From the NCBI GenBank assembly GCA_015655255.1, contig JAATFJ010000101.1:1-6663 (forward strand): a stretch of 6,663 nt of DNA. Reading direction: 5' to 3'. Position 1 is the first letter of the stretch. Each line of letters opens with the position of its first letter. This stretch comes from Actinomycetales bacterium (GTDB taxonomy: Bacteria; Actinomycetota; Actinomycetes; Actinomycetales; Microbacteriaceae). Below are positions 1 through 5,923 of the stretch, one piece after another. Made by a program: the position numbers and the translations under genes. The notes below the pieces were generated by a model. It was not told the origin of the DNA and did not search any database. It saw only the letters and a list, made by a program, of their open reading frames with translations.

Positions 1-128
1 ATGGCCTCGGCGAGGTTGGTCTTCCCCTGTCCGTTGCGGCCCACGAGCACGTTCGGTCCCGCGTGCAGGGAGAGTTCTGCGGTCGCGTAATTGCGGAAGT
101 CAGCCAGGCTCAGGTGCTCCACAATCAC
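1..128 (-). CDS. recF: RecF, DNA replication/repair ATPase, N-terminal fragment (runs off the window)
   Basis: RecF is a cytoplasmic SMC-like ATPase of the RecFOR pathway; it binds DNA at single-strand gaps and helps load RecA. Only the first 42 codons are in the window. The start reads [14 protein letters not shown], the conserved first strand of RecF, followed by the Walker A P-loop GRNGQGKT at residues 30-37. I chose the GTG at 128 because it gives the usual RecF N-terminus (MIV...) and has AGGG eight bases upstream. A GTG at 137 in the same frame is possible but is badly spaced from its Shine-Dalgarno. It lies 154 bp downstream of dnaN on the same strand, the standard dnaA-dnaN-recF order. 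The rest of the ABC ATPase (signature and Walker B) is outside the window. Confidence 0.93.
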   Translation of the reverse strand, partial: MIVEHLSLADFRNYATAELSLHAGPNVLVGRNGQGKTNLAEA

Positions 129-282
129 GGTGTTCACCCTACCTTCTGGCTCCGACACACCCGCCCGCTGCGACGCCTTCCCGCCCGGCTGGATCCGATT
201 CCTCGGAGAGCAGCAAAAGCGTCGGAAGAAATCCGCCGCATCCTCCGAGATTCCTGCGTTTCTCCGAGATTCGTGTGGGTGC
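129..282. other. recF-dnaN intergenic gap with short repeats
   Basis: This 154-bp gap holds no gene. The 11-mer CTCCGAGATTC occurs twice, at 243-253 and 262-272, and an inverted relative CTCGGAG lies at 202-208, able to pair with either CTCCGAG across a loop of about 34 or 53 bases. On the transcribed (minus) strand this would lie between the dnaN stop and recF. I see no run of T after a stem, so a classical intrinsic terminator is not supported. A recF promoter could be here, but no clear -35/-10 pair stands out. Confidence 0.5.
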
Positions 283-1425
283 TCAGCGGAGCAGGAGGTT
301 GGGCTGCAGCAGATAGCGGAACGAGTCGGACCCCGCCTGGTCGACCGAGGTCTGGCTCGTCACGAGGACTGGGCTCAGCTTGTTCGCATTGTCGCTGGAG
401 GTGAAGGTCACCCGGACGAACTCGCTCTTGACCGCGCCGAGCGCCTCGATAAGGTACTGCGGGTTGAGGCCCAGGGTGACATCGTCCCCGCCGGTGAGGT
501 GCGCATCGACGGATTCTGAGGCGCGAGCGTGCTCGCTGCCCGAAGCATCCATCGTTACGGCGTCAACCGTGAAGGTGAAACGCAGCGGGGCGGCACGATC
601 GAGGACAAGCGCGACACGGCGCACCGCTTCGATGAGCTCGGAGGTGCTGACGACCGCATAGTGGTCAACGGTCTCCGGGAAAAGTCGACGCACGGGAGGG
701 AAGTTGCCCTTGATGAGCAGCGAAGTCACCGTCTTGTTGCCCGCGGTGAACGCGATGATCTCCCGATCCCCTGACCCGGAGAATGCGATCTGAATCGTTC
801 CGGCGTGGCCGAAGGTCTTTCCGACCTCCTGCAGCGTACGGGCGGGAACGAGCGCGGTCTGTTCGGTCTCGTCGCCGTCCCAGTCCACATCGCGCAGCGA
901 GACGCGGTAGCGGTCGGTCGCGACGAGACTCAGCGTCTGCCCGCTCACCGAGAGCTGCACACCCGTGAGCACGGGTGTCACATCGTCGCGTGAGGCGGCG
1001 AAGGCCACCTGTGCGATCGCGGTGCTGAACTCCTCCGCGGGAACGACGCCGGACGAACCAGAGACCTCGGGGATCGAGGGGTATTCCTCGACGGGCATGG
1101 CCGCGAGGGTGAAACGTGCGGAGCCGCAGGTGACGGCGATGCTGCCATCCTCGGCGACGGCGACGTCGATGGGGGCGTTGGGCAGGCGGCTCGCGATGTC
1201 GGAGAGCAGGCGGCCGTGGACAAGGATCGTGCCCGGTTCATCGACAGAGGCCTCGATCGTCGTGCGCGCGGAGGCCTCGTAGTCGAAGGCAGAGAGCGTC
1301 AATCCCTCCGGTCCTGCCTCGATGAGGACACCGGCGAGGATCGGCTGCGGGTTGCGCTGCGGGAGAAGCTTGACGACGAAGGACACGGCTTCGCTGAAGA
1401 CATCTCGGTTGACCTGGAACCTCAC
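283..1425 (-). CDS. dnaN: DNA polymerase III sliding clamp (beta subunit)
   Basis: DnaN dimerises into a ring around DNA and tethers the replicative polymerase and other clamp-binding proteins. The 380-residue length is normal and agrees with three clamp domains (roughly 1-120, 128-250 and 255-380). Visible family motifs are the N-terminal [20 protein letters not shown] (21-30, where loading and fold residues lie), ATDRYR at 169-174, KGNFP at 239-243 and NPQYL at 321-325. Translation starts at a GTG with AAGGGAG five bases upstream. It is co-oriented with dnaA and recF and separated from dnaA by oriC, so it probably has its own promoter, but I could not find a convincing one. The C-terminus reads [10 protein letters not shown]; many clamps end in an MP(M/V)RL-type tail that lines the peptide-binding pocket, so the tail is diverged here, perhaps as a lineage trait. 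Confidence 0.98.
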   Translation of the reverse strand: MRFQVNRDVFSEAVSFVVKLLPQRNPQPILAGVLIEAGPEGLTLSAFDYEASARTTIEASVDEPGTILVHGRLLSDIASRLPNAPIDVAVAEDGSIAVTCGSARFTLAAMPVEEYPSIPEVSGSSGVVPAEEFSTAIAQVAFAASRDDVTPVLTGVQLSVSGQTLSLVATDRYRVSLRDVDWDGDETEQTALVPARTLQEVGKTFGHAGTIQIAFSGSGDREIIAFTAGNKTVTSLLIKGNFPPVRRLFPETVDHYAVVSTSELIEAVRRVALVLDRAAPLRFTFTVDAVTMDASGSEHARASESVDAHLTGGDDVTLGLNPQYLIEALGAVKSEFVRVTFTSSDNANKLSPVLVTSQTSVDQAGSDSFRYLLQPNLLLR

Positions 1426-1583
1426 GGGCGCTCCCTTGTCGTCGTTCTTTGCGCGTGGTTAGGGGCTTCCCATGCTAGCCCTACCGATGAGCAGCCCCCT
1501 ACGACGTGTCGTTCTCCGTCCCGATTTTGTCCGCCGTTCGCCCACCGGTGTCCCGTAGAGGTGATCGAATCGCCTTCTCTCTG

Positions 1584-1610
1584 GGTTAACTCCTTAACGG
1601 TATTAACAGG
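1584..1610. promoter_or_regulatory. Candidate DNA unwinding element of oriC
   Basis: Within GC-rich surroundings this stretch has three TTAAC repeats (1586-1590, 1594-1598, 1603-1607) and directly abuts the left DnaA-box group that starts at 1611. AT-rich sequence next to DnaA boxes is the typical site of initial strand opening. A fourth TTAAC at 1777-1781 sits beside the right group, so the opening site could instead be there. Assignment is by inference. Confidence 0.5.
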
Positions 1611-1682
1611 TGTGGATTCTGTGGATAAGTCGGTGGATAGCAGAAGCGAGTAGGAAACTACATCGGTGTGAGATGTGGATGC
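1611..1682 (-). promoter_or_regulatory. Left DnaA-box group of oriC
   Basis: Four boxes read in the reverse orientation. TGTGGATTC at 1611-1619 has two mismatches, TGTGGATAA at 1620-1628 is perfect and directly adjoins it, GGTGGATAG at 1632-1640 and TGTGGATGC at 1674-1682 each have two mismatches to the reverse of TTATCCACA. The tight head-to-tail packing of the first three over 30 bp suits cooperative DnaA filament growth. TAG-CAG-AAG triplets at 1638-1646 run on from the third box. Confidence 0.8.
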
Positions 1683-1735
1683 GGTGCGGAAACCGCGGGA
1701 AATCAAGGGAGTCCGCGACCGAGCCTTCGAGCGAG

Positions 1736-1808
1736 TTTTCCACAGGCTTGAGGGGTTCGAGGCATATCCATCCCGATTAACCCCCTTCTCATCCACAAGT
1801 TATCCACA
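1736..1808 (+). promoter_or_regulatory. Right DnaA-box group of oriC
   Basis: Three boxes read in the forward orientation: TTTTCCACA at 1736-1744 (one mismatch), TCATCCACA at 1789-1797 (one mismatch) and TTATCCACA at 1800-1808 (perfect). The last two are separated by two bases. Their orientation is opposite to that of the left group, so the origin has two divergent arrays around a centre near 1700. Confidence 0.82.
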
Positions 1809-1875
1809 GGACGTGAGGGTGTGCGAAAGCGCGTGTGAACAGGGTTTGCGCCCCGTTCCGCTTCCGCGAGACGGC

Positions 1876-3267
1876 TCAGCGCCGGCCGAGCTGCGTCGTG
1901 ATCTCGGTGACATGGTTATAGATCGAGCGACGTTCCTTCATGAGGTCGCTGATCTTCTTGTACGCGTACATGACGGTCGTGTGGTCGCGGTTGCCGAAGA
2001 GCTGGCCGATCTTCGGCAGGGACAGATTCGTGCGTTCCCGGCACAGGTACATGGCGATCTGCCGGGCGATGGCGATCTGCTGTGAACGGCTGGAGCCGTA
2101 GAGGTCGTCGACGGTGAGTTGGAAGTACTGTGCCGTGGCAGTGATGATGTCGGTCGGGGAGATGACGTTCATCTCCGTCTGGTCGACGATGTCGCGCAGC
2201 ACCGTCTGGGCGAGTGCGATGTCGAGGGGCGAACGGTTGAGGCTCGCGAAGGCGGAGACGCGGATGAGCGCGCCCTCGAGCTCGCGGATGTTGGAGGAGA
2301 CGAGAGTGGCGATGTATTCGAGGACCTCGTCGGGGATGTGCAGGGCCTCGCTCTGCGCCTTCTTTCGGAGGATGGCGATGCGGGTCTCCAGGTCGGGGGC
2401 CTGCACATCGGTGATGAGCCCCCATTCGAAGCGGCTGCGCATCCGGTCCTCGAAGCCGGTGAGGTGCTTGGGGGCGACGTCGCTCGTGATGACGACCTGC
2501 TTATTGTGATCGTGCAGGGTGTTGAAGGTGTGGAAGAACGCCTCCTGCGTCTCTGCGCGTCCCTGCAGGAACTGGATGTCGTCGATGAGGAGGATGTCCA
2601 CCTCGCGGTAGCGGGCCTGGAAGGCGGAGCCGCGGTTGTTGGCGATGGAGTTGATGAAGTCGTTCGTGAACTCTTCACTGGAGACGTATCGCACCTTGAC
2701 GCCCGTGTAGAGAGACTGCGCGTAGTCGCCGATCGCGTGGAGCAGGTGGGTCTTACCGAGACCCGAGTCGCCGTAGATGAACAGCGGGTTGTACGCCTTG
2801 GCGGGTGCTTCGGCCACAGCGACGGCGGCGGCGTGCGCGAAGCGGTTGGACTGACCGATAACGAAATTGTCGAAGGTGTACTTGGGGTTGAGGCGCGATT
2901 CGTGGCGCGACTGCACGGGCTGTTCTATGGGTGACTCGACGCGCGGCGGTTCGACGCGGCTGTAGTCGGTGACGACGATGGGGGCCGTGGACTGCTCGGC
3001 GAGCTCGTGGTTGACAACGACGCGGAACGAGGTCACCTCGTCGCCGATACGGCTCAGCGCCTCCATCATCGGGAGACGGAGCCTCTTATTGATCTGTGCC
3101 GAGGTGAGATCGTTGGGCACGTCGAGGTAGAGGGTTCCCGCCATGACCCCCGCGGGAACGGCGAGGCTGAGGAACCCCTGCAGCTGCGGCGTCACCCGCT
3201 CGTCCTGCTCCAGCAGTTCCCTGATGATCGTCCAGATGGGAACATCGGGCTGGGCGGCAGGGGACAT
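1876..3267 (-). CDS. dnaA: Chromosomal replication initiator protein DnaA
   Basis: DnaA is the AAA+ ATPase that binds DnaA boxes, melts oriC and recruits the helicase. The chosen ATG at 3267 gives 463 residues, with GGAG four bases upstream. Domain I spans about 1-88. A short domain II linker of about 35 residues (90-125, acidic and proline-rich) follows. Domain III is AAA+: Walker A GDSGLGKT at 166-173, Walker B ILLIDD at 225-230, sensor 1 VVITSD around 258-263, likely arginine finger R279 in RSRFEWGL, and sensor 2 R328 in NIRELEGAL. Domain IV carries the DNA-binding signature NRDHTTVMYAYKKI at 426-439. All key residues look intact. The linker is much shorter than in Streptomyces or mycobacteria, in line with Microbacteriaceae. 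The open frame continues upstream to 3720, but that part runs through the promoter region and antisense to rpmH and is not coding. A DnaA box in the leader suggests autoregulation. Confidence 0.98.
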   Translation of the reverse strand: MSPAAQPDVPIWTIIRELLEQDERVTPQLQGFLSLAVPAGVMAGTLYLDVPNDLTSAQINKRLRLPMMEALSRIGDEVTSFRVVVNHELAEQSTAPIVVTDYSRVEPPRVESPIEQPVQSRHESRLNPKYTFDNFVIGQSNRFAHAAAVAVAEAPAKAYNPLFIYGDSGLGKTHLLHAIGDYAQSLYTGVKVRYVSSEEFTNDFINSIANNRGSAFQARYREVDILLIDDIQFLQGRAETQEAFFHTFNTLHDHNKQVVITSDVAPKHLTGFEDRMRSRFEWGLITDVQAPDLETRIAILRKKAQSEALHIPDEVLEYIATLVSSNIRELEGALIRVSAFASLNRSPLDIALAQTVLRDIVDQTEMNVISPTDIITATAQYFQLTVDDLYGSSRSQQIAIARQIAMYLCRERTNLSLPKIGQLFGNRDHTTVMYAYKKISDLMKERRSIYNHVTEITTQLGRR

Positions 3268-3302
3268 GGTGCTCCAAATCGGCAGAAAAGGGGCACGCCC
3301 CC

Positions 3303-3311
3303 TGTGGATAA
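3303..3311 (-). promoter_or_regulatory. DnaA box in the dnaA leader
   Basis: TGTGGATAA is a perfect reverse-orientation match to the TTATCCACA consensus. It lies 36 bp upstream of the dnaA start codon and just downstream of the predicted -10 hexamer. DnaA bound here could hinder its own transcription, as known for dnaA autorepression in several bacteria. The regulatory role is inferred. Confidence 0.7.
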
Positions 3312-3322
3312 CTTCGGTTGCC

Positions 3323-3351
3323 ACGGTAGTCATCGGCACCGCGAAGGGCAA
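3323..3351 (-). promoter_or_regulatory. Candidate dnaA promoter
   Basis: On the minus strand TTGCCC (3351-3346) and TACCGT (3328-3323) are separated by exactly 17 bp. This fits the actinobacterial housekeeping pattern TTGNNN-17-TANNNT. The predicted start of transcription would be near 3316, giving a leader of about 50 bases that contains the DnaA box. In a GC-rich genome such matches can arise by chance. Confidence 0.45.
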
Positions 3352-3378
3352 CCTGCGTCTCGGCAAGATTTGCCCTTC
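3343..3378. repeat. Perfect 9-bp inverted repeat in the dnaA/rpmH region
   Basis: GAAGGGCAA at 3343-3351 and TTGCCCTTC at 3370-3378 are exact inverse complements with an 18-bp spacer. The left arm overlaps the candidate dnaA -35 hexamer. The arrangement could be a two-site operator for a dimeric regulator, or a cruciform. It is not followed by a T run, so it is not an obvious terminator. Confidence 0.6.
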
Positions 3379-3481
3379 CTGGTGAGAGGACGTAACCTTA
3401 GTCGGTTGACTTATGCCCGATTGGGCAGTTCCCGCTGTCTCCGGTAGAACGCATCCGGTGACACCATTCCGGAGTGATCTC

Positions 3482-3619
3482 ATGAGCAAGCGTACTTTCC
3501 AGCCCAACAACCGTCGTCGCGCCAAGAAGCACGGTTTCCGTGCCCGCATGCGCACCCGTGCCGGCCGTGCCATTCTCTCGGCTCGCCGCGCGAAGGGCCG
3601 CACCGAGCTTTCGGCGTAA
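3482..3619 (+). CDS. rpmH: 50S ribosomal protein bL34
   Basis: bL34 is a small basic protein of the large ribosomal subunit. The 45-residue product starts [20 protein letters not shown] and ends KGRTELSA, matching the family almost end to end, including the conserved [11 protein letters not shown] and [12 protein letters not shown] blocks. The ATG at 3482 has GGAG seven bases upstream; the longer in-frame reading from 3413 has no family support. It is the first gene of the plus-strand cluster and diverges from dnaA, the normal arrangement. The rnpA start follows one base after its TAA. Confidence 0.98.
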   Translation: MSKRTFQPNNRRRAKKHGFRARMRTRAGRAILSARRAKGRTELSA

Positions 3620-3620
3620 T

Positions 3621-3968
3621 GTGCTGGCCCGTCCGCTTCGTCTGACGCGCGGCGACGATTACCGCATGGTGGTGCGTCGCGGAAAGCGCTGCGGAGGCGC
3701 TCGTCTTGTGACGAGCGCACTGGCGACGGGCGATGCGCGTTCTCCTCGTTTCGGCTTCATCATCAGCAAGCAGGTGGGCACCGCCGTGACACGCAACACC
3801 GTGCGGCGACGCCTCAAGGCGATCTGCGCGGAGACGGTGTCGGGTGTGCCGGAAGGCACAGACATCGTGATCCGTGCATTGCCGTCAGCGGCGACGGCGA
3901 CCTTTGATGAGTTGCGCGGCGATGTGCGCCGGTGCATGACCCGCCTCCTCCCGGAGTCGGTGCGATGA
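3621..3968 (+). CDS. rnpA: Ribonuclease P protein component
   Basis: RnpA is the protein cofactor of the RNase P ribozyme that removes 5' leaders from pre-tRNAs. The GTG at 3621 gives 115 residues starting MLARPLRLTRGDDYRMVVRRGKR, the typical actinobacterial N-terminus. The central block PRFGFIISKQVGTAVTRNTVRRRLK (residues 42-66, read in two parts) carries the family RNA-binding signature, with R58-N59 and R62-R64. The start lies one base after the rpmH stop and has only a weak GAG-type ribosome site inside rpmH, so translation is probably coupled to rpmH. An in-frame ATG at 3540 lies inside rpmH and is not used by family length. The 3' end overlaps yidD by an ATGA junction. Confidence 0.95.
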   Translation: MLARPLRLTRGDDYRMVVRRGKRCGGARLVTSALATGDARSPRFGFIISKQVGTAVTRNTVRRRLKAICAETVSGVPEGTDIVIRALPSAATATFDELRGDVRRCMTRLLPESVR

Positions 3969-4315
3969 GCGTTCTTCCTGCGGTATCGACGGGGACCGCA
4001 CGGTTCCGTTTCACGGATCTCTGCCGGGGGCTTCTCCTCATTCCACGAAATCTCGTCCTCGCTTTCCTCACCGCCTATCGCGCGGTGATCTCTCCGCTGT
4101 ACGGCGATGTGTGCGCGTATTACCCCTCCTGTTCCGCGTACGCTGTAGGTGCCGTTCAGCAGCACGGGGCCGTCAAGGGCGCGGTGCTCGCGGCCTGGCG
4201 GATCCTTCGATGCAATCCCTGGTCGCAGGGAGGCGTCGACGACGTCCACCCGCATGAACATTTCCGATACGACTTGACCGCCCGAGGTTTCGTCGTACCC
4301 GCTCGAAAGGACTGA
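3965..4315 (+). CDS. yidD: Membrane protein insertion efficiency factor YidD
   Basis: YidD is a small membrane-associated protein that assists YidC-dependent and Sec-dependent insertion of inner membrane proteins. The 116-residue product has the whole family core: a hydrophobic amphipathic stretch LLLIPRNLVLAFLTAYRAVI (about 24-42), then ISPLYGDVCAYYPSCSAYA (43-60), QQHGAVKGAVLAAWRILRCNPW (65-86) and GGVDDV (89-94). The three conserved cysteines are C50, C56 and C83. The ATG at 3965 overlaps the rnpA stop as ATGA, with GGAG eight bases upstream; an in-frame ATG at 3932 would add an unlikely proline-rich extension. yidC begins three bases after its stop. The tail after residue 95 is not conserved in the family. 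Confidence 0.95.
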   Translation: MSVLPAVSTGTARFRFTDLCRGLLLIPRNLVLAFLTAYRAVISPLYGDVCAYYPSCSAYAVGAVQQHGAVKGAVLAAWRILRCNPWSQGGVDDVHPHEHFRYDLTARGFVVPARKD

Positions 4316-4318
4316 CCG

Positions 4319-5410
4319 GTGAGTCTTGACCTTCTGCTCGCCTCGGCCACGCCGTCTTCGACCTCCTCTTCCGGAGGAGGCTTCGACATCATCGGCGTCA
4401 TCATGTGGCCGTTCAAGTTCCTCGTCGAGACGATCCTCGTTGCCTGGCACTGGATCTTCACGGCCATCGGCATGGACCCCGCGGCCGGTGCCACCTGGGT
4501 GCTGTCCATCATCGGCCTTGTCCTCGTCATTCGCGCGGCGGTCTTCCCGCTCTTCGTGCGGCAGATCAAGAGCCAGCGAAAGATGATGGAAATTGCTCCT
4601 GAACTGCGAAAAGTTCAGGAGAAATACAAGGGTAAGCGCGATCAGCTCTCCCGAGAGGCCATGAGCCGGGAGACGATGGCGCTGTATAAGAAGCACGGCA
4701 CGACGCCGATGTCGAGCTGTCTCCCACTCCTCGTGCAGATGCCGTTCCTGCTCGGCATGTTCTACACGCTCAGCGACATCAAGAAGCACCACGAGGCGGG
4801 TACGGGTGGTGTCGGGCTGCTCAACCAAACGCTCACCGAGCAGTTCTACGATGCGAAGCTCTTCAACGTCGCCTCACTGCACACGAACCTCATCGATGCG
4901 ATCAACAACAAGGAGGCGGGCTGGGTCTTCACCGTCACGATCCTCGTCATTCTCGTGGTCCTCATGATCGGTTCGCAGTTCCTCACGCAGCTGCAGATCA
5001 TCTCGAAGAACCTCTCCCCCGAGGCCAAGACCGGCCAGGCCTACCAGATGCAGCGCATCATGCTGTTCATCCTCCCGCTGGGCTTCATCTTCTCCGGTGT
5101 GTTCTTCCCGCTCGGCGTGGTCATGTACTGGTTCATCTCCAACCTGTGGACGATGGGTCAGCAGTTCCTGGTCATCCGTGAGATGCCGACGCCCGGTTCC
5201 GAGGCGGCTAAGCAGCGCGAAGAGCGTCTGGCCCGGAAGGGGAAGGCGATCGATTCCTCTGGCAAGGTGGTCTCCCTGCAGTCCTATGAGGCCGAGCAGC
5301 AGCGCCTTCTCGAGGAGGCGGAGCGGGTCAAGGAGAGCGCGCCCAAGCGTCAGCAGCCCGTGGGGAAGAAGCGTGCGAAGAACCAGCACAAGAAGGGAAG
5401 CCAGTCATGA
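4319..5410 (+). CDS. yidC: Membrane protein insertase YidC (Oxa1 family)
   Basis: YidC inserts and folds membrane proteins, alone or with SecYEG. The 363-residue product has five hydrophobic segments, at about 24-51, 59-80, 135-152, 202-227 and 247-287 (the last holding two helices or a hairpin). The hydrophilic-groove arginine is R72 in LVIRAAVFPL. A charged cytoplasmic loop (82-125, QRKMMEIAPELRKVQEKYKGK) precedes TTPMSSCLPLLVQMPFL. No large periplasmic P1 domain is present, as expected for Gram-positives. Residues 296-363 form a charged tail, coiled-coil-like (QSYEAEQQRLLEEAERV) then strongly basic, suited to ribosome contact. The GTG start has AAAGGA seven bases upstream and lies three bases after yidD. 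The C-terminus overlaps khpB by ATGA. Cysteine 134 lies in SSC and does not form an obvious lipobox. Confidence 0.97.
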   Translation: MSLDLLLASATPSSTSSSGGGFDIIGVIMWPFKFLVETILVAWHWIFTAIGMDPAAGATWVLSIIGLVLVIRAAVFPLFVRQIKSQRKMMEIAPELRKVQEKYKGKRDQLSREAMSRETMALYKKHGTTPMSSCLPLLVQMPFLLGMFYTLSDIKKHHEAGTGGVGLLNQTLTEQFYDAKLFNVASLHTNLIDAINNKEAGWVFTVTILVILVVLMIGSQFLTQLQIISKNLSPEAKTGQAYQMQRIMLFILPLGFIFSGVFFPLGVVMYWFISNLWTMGQQFLVIREMPTPGSEAAKQREERLARKGKAIDSSGKVVSLQSYEAEQQRLLEEAERVKESAPKRQQPVGKKRAKNQHKKGSQS

Positions 5411-5907
5411 CGACCGAGAACACGGTGGATGAGGCGGAGCCGACGGTCGCCGACCTGGAGGGTGAAGGCGATATCGCCGCGGACTTCCTCGAAGAGCTCC
5501 TGGACATCGCGGACATCGATGGAGACCTGACGCTGGATGTACGACAGGGACGGGCCTACGTCTCCGTGGAGGCGGAAGCCGGTGCGGAAGGCCTTTCGCT
5601 CCTCTCCTCCCCCGAGACGGTGCAGGCCCTGCAGGAACTGACGCGGCTCGCCGTGCAGTCCAAGACCGGTGCGTTCTCGCGCCTTATCCTCGACATCGGC
5701 GGGTCCCGCGACACGCGGCGTCGCCAGTTGGAGTCTCTCGTGGATGCCGCGGTCGCCAAGCTCGACGAGGGTGCCTCGCAGGCGTCGCTGCCGTCGATGT
5801 CCAGTTATGAGCGCAAGCTCGTGCATGACATCGTGTCCGAGCGGGACCTCGTGTCCGAGTCCTACGGAGAAGGCGCCGATCGCCACACGGTCATTCGCCG
5901 TCGGTGA
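5407..5907 (+). CDS. khpB: Jag/KhpB-like KH-R3H RNA-binding protein
   Basis: The Jag/KhpB family are cytoplasmic RNA-binding proteins encoded next to yidC; in streptococci KhpB works with KhpA in cell elongation control. The 166-residue product lacks the N-terminal Jag_N domain of the Firmicutes form, as is common in Actinobacteria. An acidic N-terminus (1-40) precedes a KH-like domain (about 24-119, with LTLDV, AYVSVEAEA, ALQELTRLAVQ and LILDIGG) and an R3H domain (130-166, with SSYERKLVHDIVSE, R136 and H140). The KH nucleotide-binding GxxG loop, expected just before TVQALQELTRLA, reads LSSP instead, so the KH domain may bind RNA weakly; GAEG at 59-62 is an upstream GxxG-like match. It starts in an ATGA overlap with yidC, with AAGGGAAG as ribosome site. 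Its TGA forms part of the parS-like palindrome. Confidence 0.92.
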   Translation: MTTENTVDEAEPTVADLEGEGDIAADFLEELLDIADIDGDLTLDVRQGRAYVSVEAEAGAEGLSLLSSPETVQALQELTRLAVQSKTGAFSRLILDIGGSRDTRRRQLESLVDAAVAKLDEGASQASLPSMSSYERKLVHDIVSERDLVSESYGEGADRHTVIRRR

Positions 5908-5923
5908 TGTTTCACATGAAACA
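5908..5923. promoter_or_regulatory. parS: parS centromere-like site for ParB
   Basis: TGTTTCACATGAAACA differs from the bacterial parS consensus TGTTTCACGTGAAACA at one central base. The palindrome extends three bases further on each side (5905-5926, arms TGATGTTTCA and TGAAACATCA around CA), giving 10-bp arms. ParB clamps load at such sites to organise and segregate the origin. It lies about 4.1 kb from the oriC DnaA boxes, in the khpB-rsmG junction, and its left extension includes the khpB stop codon. A parS in this neighbourhood agrees with the usual origin-proximal placement. Confidence 0.9.

Larger units (their letters stand above)
1426..1875. other. oriC: Chromosomal replication origin (oriC) between dnaA and dnaN
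   Basis: This 450-bp gene-free region lies between dnaA and dnaN, the usual place for oriC in Actinobacteria. It contains two perfect DnaA boxes (TGTGGATAA at 1620-1628, and TTATCCACA at 1800-1808) plus one- or two-mismatch boxes at 1611-1619, 1632-1640, 1674-1682, 1736-1744 and 1789-1797. An AT-rich stretch with three TTAAC repeats lies at 1584-1610. The boxes left of about 1683 are all in one orientation and those right of 1736 in the other. Closer to dnaN, 1461-1498 can form a weak GGGGCT/AGCCCC stem in the presumed dnaN leader. There is no believable coding sequence here. Position, boxes and AT element support the call; boundaries of the minimal origin cannot be set by eye. Confidence 0.93.
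3268..3481. promoter_or_regulatory. Divergent dnaA/rpmH promoter region
   Basis: This 214-bp gap separates the two divergent transcription units. It holds a plausible dnaA promoter (3323-3351), a perfect DnaA box (3303-3311), a 9-bp inverted repeat (3343-3351 with 3370-3378), a small stem GGGG-CACG-CCCC at 3290-3301 in the dnaA leader, and a TGCCC-GATT-GGGCA palindrome at 3414-3427 on the rpmH side. For rpmH a TTGACT hexamer at 3406-3411 resembles a -35 box, but no good -10 lies at the right distance; TAGAAC at 3445-3450 is the nearest alternative. The rpmH ribosome binding site GGAG is at 3471-3474. Confidence 0.6.

Noticed and set aside
1461..1498. GGGGCT/AGCCCC stem upstream of dnaN as a terminator or riboswitch
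   Set aside because: Only a 6-bp stem with a 25-base loop and no T tract; it fits no riboswitch I recognise.
1675..2085. Open frames across oriC (for example 1216-1653, 1422-1796 and 1675-2085) as small genes
   Set aside because: They run through DnaA boxes and into dnaA or dnaN on the opposite strand or without ribosome sites, and the predicted proteins have no family features.
2119..2934. Plus-strand open frame of 271 codons inside dnaA
   Set aside because: It is antisense to the AAA+ core of dnaA and has the low-complexity Val/Gly/Glu/Asp composition of a shadow frame.
3406..3450. Complete rpmH promoter from TTGACT (3406-3411)
   Set aside because: No TANNNT or TATAAT-like hexamer lies 16-19 bp downstream; TAGAAC at 3445 is too far from it and poorly matching. 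It was kept only as a note in the region entry.
3268..3720. N-terminal extension of dnaA in the same open frame
   Set aside because: The extension is arginine-rich, runs antisense to rpmH and through the promoter region and DnaA box; the standard DnaA N-terminus with a ribosome site begins at 3267.
4008..4016. GTTTCACG as a second parS
   Set aside because: Only a half-site: the right arm is GATCT rather than TGAAAC. Other isolated GTGAAAC words near 571 and 1110 are likewise single arms inside coding sequence.
3659..4828. Long minus-strand open frame of 389 codons across rnpA, yidD and yidC
   Set aside because: It is antisense to three clearly recognisable genes, rich in Arg/Glu/Asp/His from GC-rich complement, and shows no domain pattern.
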